This document shows positions 60,683-64,000 of a stretch of 64,000 nucleotides of DNA, piece by piece. Both the position numbers and the translations under genes were made by a program. Position 1 is the stretch's first letter. Each line of letters starts with the position of its first letter. Where the stretch lies: NCBI RefSeq assembly GCF_044336245.1, contig NZ_CP172346.1:1488001-1552000 (forward strand), read 5' to 3'. The DNA comes from Schlesneria sphaerica (GTDB taxonomy: Bacteria; Planctomycetota; Planctomycetia; Planctomycetales; Planctomycetaceae). The notes below the pieces were generated by a model. The model was not told the origin of the DNA and searched no databases. It saw nothing but the letters and a program-made list of their open reading frames with translations.

Positions 60683-61765
60683 TTAAAACTCGGAAACAGG
60701 ATGGCCATCGGCGATGGACCACAACCGCTGGTACAGACCGTAAGCAGCCCCACCGTTAACCGAATCAAACGGATCGTTGGGGTTCGGTGTGTTGCGCTTT
60801 GCCCAGGTCCGGCCAGTGTGATTGATGTTTTCGCTGATGAACCGGACGCTGCCATCAGCCATCCCGAAGAAGGCCCCACCGACGTGCATACTGGACGCTG
60901 CGCGACGGATGGTGGTGTTAACCGCCGAATTCGGCGGATTCATTGCTGCGACACCTTCATTGATACTCCGGTTCGATGCTGCAGCCGATCCGTAGAATCG
61001 CTTGCGACCGACTCGGCCCGCCGCCCCTTCGTCACTGATCGTCGACAACCATGACGACTCCGACGTCAGAATCGTGTTCGACGTGCCGTCCGTAATTTCG
61101 CTCAGCTTCTTGCAGACGGGCGTCGTCGCCGTTGCTGAGGGAAGTCGGCTGCGCATGAACAGCCCATTCGCGAACTGTGTACTGGTTTCGTTGTAGTGGC
61201 TGTTATCGAACGAGCCTCCATTTCCGCAATAACTCGTGACGGCCTGCATGTGAACTCCATCCGCCGCGGGCGTTGCCGCAACTTTCGGTGCAACGTCCGA
61301 AGGGCAAATGATGAACGGGAGTGGTACCTGAACCGCGATCGTATTGTTGATTTCTCCCGGTGTAACGGGATTCTCCAGGCAGCACCTCGAACCGAAATCA
61401 ATCGTGTTATAAAGCGGTGCCTGATCCATCTGCGGCAGCAGGTGAGATCCCCAAAGCCAGCCAGTTCCACCGTTGTCTTTCGTGTTACTCGACCAGTAGT
61501 GACCGGGCGGAAATCGATCATGGATGTCGAGGTAATTATGAATCGCCAGGCCGATCTGCTTGAGATTATTGCGGCATTGTGTCCGACGGGCTGCTTCTCG
61601 CGCCTGCTGAACGGCCGGCAGCAGCAGGGCAATCAGAACAGCGATAATCGCAATTACAACCAACAGTTCGATCAAAGTGAATCCACGTCCCCGCACTTCC
61701 GCTCGAAGTGGCTGTCGAAGCACACCCGGTTGTGCTGACTTCGCGGTCATCGTTTCTCGCCACAT
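60683..61765 (-). CDS. DUF1559 protein with type IV pilin-like N-terminus
   Basis: This 360-aa protein has the prepilin-type leader and helix GRGFTLIELLVVIAIIAVL, then the DUF1559 start LLPAVQQAREAARRTQC. The rest is a globular domain (about 70-350) with FPPGHYW and MADGSVRFISENI. DUF1559 proteins are expanded in planctomycetes and are thought to form pilin-like surface structures. GGAGAAAG lies about 6 bases before the ATG at 61765. An ATG five codons later is an alternative. The lipoprotein gene lies downstream and may belong to the same surface system. Confidence 0.92.
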   Translation of the reverse strand: MWRETMTAKSAQPGVLRQPLRAEVRGRGFTLIELLVVIAIIAVLIALLLPAVQQAREAARRTQCRNNLKQIGLAIHNYLDIHDRFPPGHYWSSNTKDNGGTGWLWGSHLLPQMDQAPLYNTIDFGSRCCLENPVTPGEINNTIAVQVPLPFIICPSDVAPKVAATPAADGVHMQAVTSYCGNGGSFDNSHYNETSTQFANGLFMRSRLPSATATTPVCKKLSEITDGTSNTILTSESSWLSTISDEGAAGRVGRKRFYGSAAASNRSINEGVAAMNPPNSAVNTTIRRAASSMHVGGAFFGMADGSVRFISENINHTGRTWAKRNTPNPNDPFDSVNGGAAYGLYQRLWSIADGHPVSEF

Positions 61766-62470
61766 TTTTTACTTTCTCCTAAGCATTTCAAAATTCAAGA
61801 TGAGATAGACATATGAATAATGGTTAATAATTTGATTCGATTTCTTACCGACAACAGCGATGATCGCACCCAGGGAATAACGCCTTCTGTCAGACTTCTC
61901 GCGCTCCGTCCCAACGTGACGATGGCTGTCACGTCGCCTCTATCCACCAGGGAGAAGAGTGAGTTAACGAACTCAACTCCAGGTACTCGACAGGTGAGCC
62001 CACCAAGTTTTCGCGCGAACTGAAGATGAAGAAGCGATGGATATCCTGAATTGGAACTGGCCCGGCCGGAGGATCACATTCTGCGTCGTACTTTTGCAGG
62101 TGATTCCCGGCAGATTGAAGGGAAAGAAGTTCTGTGCGGCTGACGTCACTCAACCAGACCCCGTTCATCCCTCATTCAACCTCTTATGGCCCACCTGTTG
62201 CCCGCCCTCCTGAGGAGGTACGGGCGATACGGGTGAGACCATGATTGGCGTTCCACGACGAGCGAGCACCTCACCGTGTCTCTACGATTCATTCAGTGGT
62301 AATTCAGTGCTTTTGACTGGCGGCTTGCCGCCTGCATACAGATCTCCTTGAGCACCATGCGGGGACTTAGGCTGTTGCCCGTCGTCCTCGCAGTCTTACG
62401 GCATGGCGGACTTCTCGTCTCGTCCATTATAAACACTGCAGTGCAGATATTTTTTACAGAACCAATCCCT
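61766..62470. other. Intergenic region with nothing supported
   Basis: About 700 bases between the DUF1559 start and the DUF2292 stop. A short palindrome CCTCCTGAGGAGG (62210-62222) and CACTGCAGTG (near 62434) are visible. Short frames exist but none is convincing. The promoter of the DUF1559 gene is probably near its right side of the gene start. Confidence 0.4.
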
Positions 62471-62734
62471 TCAGGTCTTTTTGGGAAGGACCTGTCGATT
62501 CCGAGTCACACGATCGATCTGGACGACACGTCCATCCCGGATGGTTACGGTTACTTCCCCGAACTGAAGCCCCTTCAGGGCTCGGACAATCTCGTGCAAT
62601 ACGACGTCCTGGCGGTTGGAATCAGGTTCCACGTCAGCTTCCTTACTCTGATGGGACTGGAGATGCATCGAGCCGCTTTCAATAATTGACCCGTTCGCTA
62701 CTGCTACCATTTCCCGGGGACTCAATTCCCTCAC
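62471..62734 (-). CDS. DUF2292 (YezD-type) small protein
   Basis: This 87-aa protein has the DUF2292 pattern in its C-terminal half: LHEIVRALKGLQFGEVTVTI followed by RDGRVVQIDRV. The family is small, soluble and of unknown function. The first 30 residues are not conserved. The GTG at 62734 overlaps the DUF1501 stop as GTGA, a coupling pattern. An ATG at 62710 would give 79 residues. The protein may be regulatory or nucleic-acid binding, but this is not known. Confidence 0.75.
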   Translation of the reverse strand: MRELSPREMVAVANGSIIESGSMHLQSHQSKEADVEPDSNRQDVVLHEIVRALKGLQFGEVTVTIRDGRVVQIDRVTRNRQVLPKKT

Positions 62735-64000
62735 GCGAAAATTTCCCGCACCACGTTCCCTTTGACATCCGTTAATCGGAAGTCACGTCCCGCGTATTCA
62801 TAGGTCAGCGACTCGTGATCCAGTCCCATCAGGGCGAGCAGCGTGGCGTGCAGGTCCGTGGTGTGCATCCGACCTTCCACAGCCAGTCGTCCGTATTCGT
62901 CGGTGGCTCCATAAGAGAAGCCTCGCTTGACCCCGGCTCCAGCCAGCCACATCGGGTAGCCCGTGATGTTGTGATCCCGGCCATCCTGCCCCTGCGCCGT
63001 CGGCAGGCGTCCAAACTCGCTGCCAAACAGCACCAGCGTGTCTTCGAGCATCCCGCGTTGCTCGAGGTCGGCGAGTAGCGCGGCAGTCGGCTGGTCCGTT
63101 TCCGAGCAGTTTTTGATCAGCCCTTTATGCAGATTGTTGTGGTGGTCCCACCCCGGCTGGCAGATCTCAACGAACCGAACCCCCGCTTCGCTGAGACGCC
63201 GAGCCATCAGGCACTGTCGGGCGAAGGCACCTTGCGGACCTGGCTTCACCCCGTAGGCGTCCAGCACGTGTTGTGGTTCACTCGAAATATCCAGTAGTTC
63301 AGGCACTTTCCCCTGCATTTTGAACGCGAGCTCATACGACTGGATCACTCCTTCCAGTTGATCAGGTGCACCGGGATTCCCACCAAAATCGCGATTCATC
63401 GACTGAATCAAGTCGATCTGACGACGCTGTAGTGACGTCGAAGTCTCGGCCTTGATGTTGGGCAAGTAACCGCTGTCGTTGATCTTGGTTCCCTGATAGT
63501 GAGCAGGCAGGAAGGCACTTCCATAATTCACGGCACCACCAAAGTTCGGTGGCGGATTGATCGTGATGTACCCGGGAAGGTCCTGATTCTCTGTTCCCAG
63601 GCCGTACATCAGCCAGGCCCCCATCGAAGGCCGGGTCAACTGCGCTTGAGCCGCTCCCGTATGCAGTTGAATTACGGCCTGTGGATGAGCCGGGGTGTCC
63701 GTATGCAGTCCCCGCAGGAAGCACAACTTGTCGACATGGCGTGCCAAATTCGGATACAGCTCGGAGACCCAGGTTCCCGTTTCGCCATGCTGCGAAAACT
63801 TGAACTTGGAACCAGTCAGCGTCCCGCCCCCTGGCCCGACTTTCCCATCATCGGCCTGAAGCTGAGGTTTGTAATCAAGAGTGTCGACCTGTGACATCGC
63901 CCCTTCCATAAAGAGGAAGATGATTCGCTTGGCCTTAACAGGAAATTGCGGTGGCTTTGGTGCGAGAGGGCGTTCAGGAGTCGCCTGCTGAGACGCAACT
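62731..64000 (-). CDS. DUF1501 protein, N-terminus beyond the window
   Basis: The reading frame is open to the right window edge, so the product is at least 422 aa of a longer protein. The visible part starts with AKRIIFLFMEGAMSQVDTLD and includes PSMGAWLMYGLGTENQDLPG, VRFVEICQPGWDHHNNLH and FGSEFGRLPTAQGQDGRDHN, all typical of DUF1501. Members carry a Tat signal and often pair with DUF1549/DUF1553 cytochrome proteins, so that partner probably lies just outside the window. An internal ATG at 63909 is not the start. The stop is part of a GTGA overlap with the DUF2292 gene. Confidence 0.92.
   Translation of the reverse strand, partial: VASQQATPERPLAPKPPQFPVKAKRIIFLFMEGAMSQVDTLDYKPQLQADDGKVGPGGGTLTGSKFKFSQHGETGTWVSELYPNLARHVDKLCFLRGLHTDTPAHPQAVIQLHTGAAQAQLTRPSMGAWLMYGLGTENQDLPGYITINPPPNFGGAVNYGSAFLPAHYQGTKINDSGYLPNIKAETSTSLQRRQIDLIQSMNRDFGGNPGAPDQLEGVIQSYELAFKMQGKVPELLDISSEPQHVLDAYGVKPGPQGAFARQCLMARRLSEAGVRFVEICQPGWDHHNNLHKGLIKNCSETDQPTAALLADLEQRGMLEDTLVLFGSEFGRLPTAQGQDGRDHNITGYPMWLAGAGVKRGFSYGATDEYGRLAVEGRMHTTDLHATLLALMGLDHESLTYEYAGRDFRLTDVKGNVVREIFA

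Noticed and set aside
62348..62689. A + strand frame of 113 codons
   Set aside because: It is antisense to the DUF2292 gene, which shows a family pattern. The + strand frame shows none.
1..64000. tRNA, rRNA or other standard RNA genes
   Set aside because: I scanned the intergenic stretches for cloverleaf-like or rRNA-like sequence and saw none. A covariance-model search would be needed to be sure.

Overview
The window looks like chromosomal DNA of a planctomycete (class Planctomycetia). The evidence is the combination of two arylsulfatase-type sulfatases, a DUF1559 pilin-like protein, a DUF1501 protein, a ThuA/dehydrogenase/HEAT/cytochrome c fusion, a giant extracellular protein with an N-terminal LEPR-XLL-type motif, a huge WD40 Ser/Thr kinase with a DWG instead of DFG motif, and small secreted proteins of a planctomycete type. 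No rRNA, tRNA or CRISPR array was seen. Gene starts were chosen by Shine-Dalgarno spacing where one is visible, so several CDS here begin inside the longest possible reading frame.

Layout. 1-6860 is housekeeping: a DUF4351 tail, mazG, then on the minus strand a cofactor-independent phosphoglycerate mutase, a PyrK-like electron-transfer flavoprotein and an RluB-type pseudouridine synthase, then an M3 oligopeptidase ending at a clear terminator. 6879-11393 is one 1504-aa exported cytochrome c fusion. 11394-14970 is gene-poor and carries an ISKra4-family insertion sequence with 32-bp imperfect inverted repeats. 14971-30735 is a surface and signalling block: a small secreted repeat protein, an 1838-aa kinase translationally coupled (TAATG) behind a 2893-aa adhesin-like protein, and a tyrosine-rich 95-aa secreted protein. 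31096-36239 is a minus-strand MacB/LolCDE-like export operon (adaptor, ATPase, two permeases). 36697-43991 is metabolic: an S15/CocE hydrolase, a YacP-like NYN nuclease, a sialate O-acetylesterase, a divergent citrate synthase and threonine synthase.

44055-55257 is the most interesting region. A tight minus-strand run encodes a DegT-type aminotransferase, an unknown 152-aa protein, a GcvH-like lipoyl protein, a 2x[4Fe-4S] ferredoxin-domain protein, a DxDD-containing squalene-hopene-cyclase-type enzyme, a DUF116-polyprenyl synthetase fusion and a prenyltransferase-repeat protein. Divergent from it are a radical SAM enzyme and an amidohydrolase. I read this as a candidate uncharacterised isoprenoid/cyclic terpenoid pathway that combines chain synthesis, cyclisation, redox and amino chemistry. 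The product is unknown.

55366-64000 is accessory exported metabolism, almost all on the minus strand: a hotdog thioesterase, an exported cyclophilin, two sulfatases, a carboxypeptidase-regulatory-like lipoprotein, a DUF1559 protein, a DUF2292 protein and a DUF1501 protein that runs off the right edge. Several hairpins between genes are listed as probable terminators.
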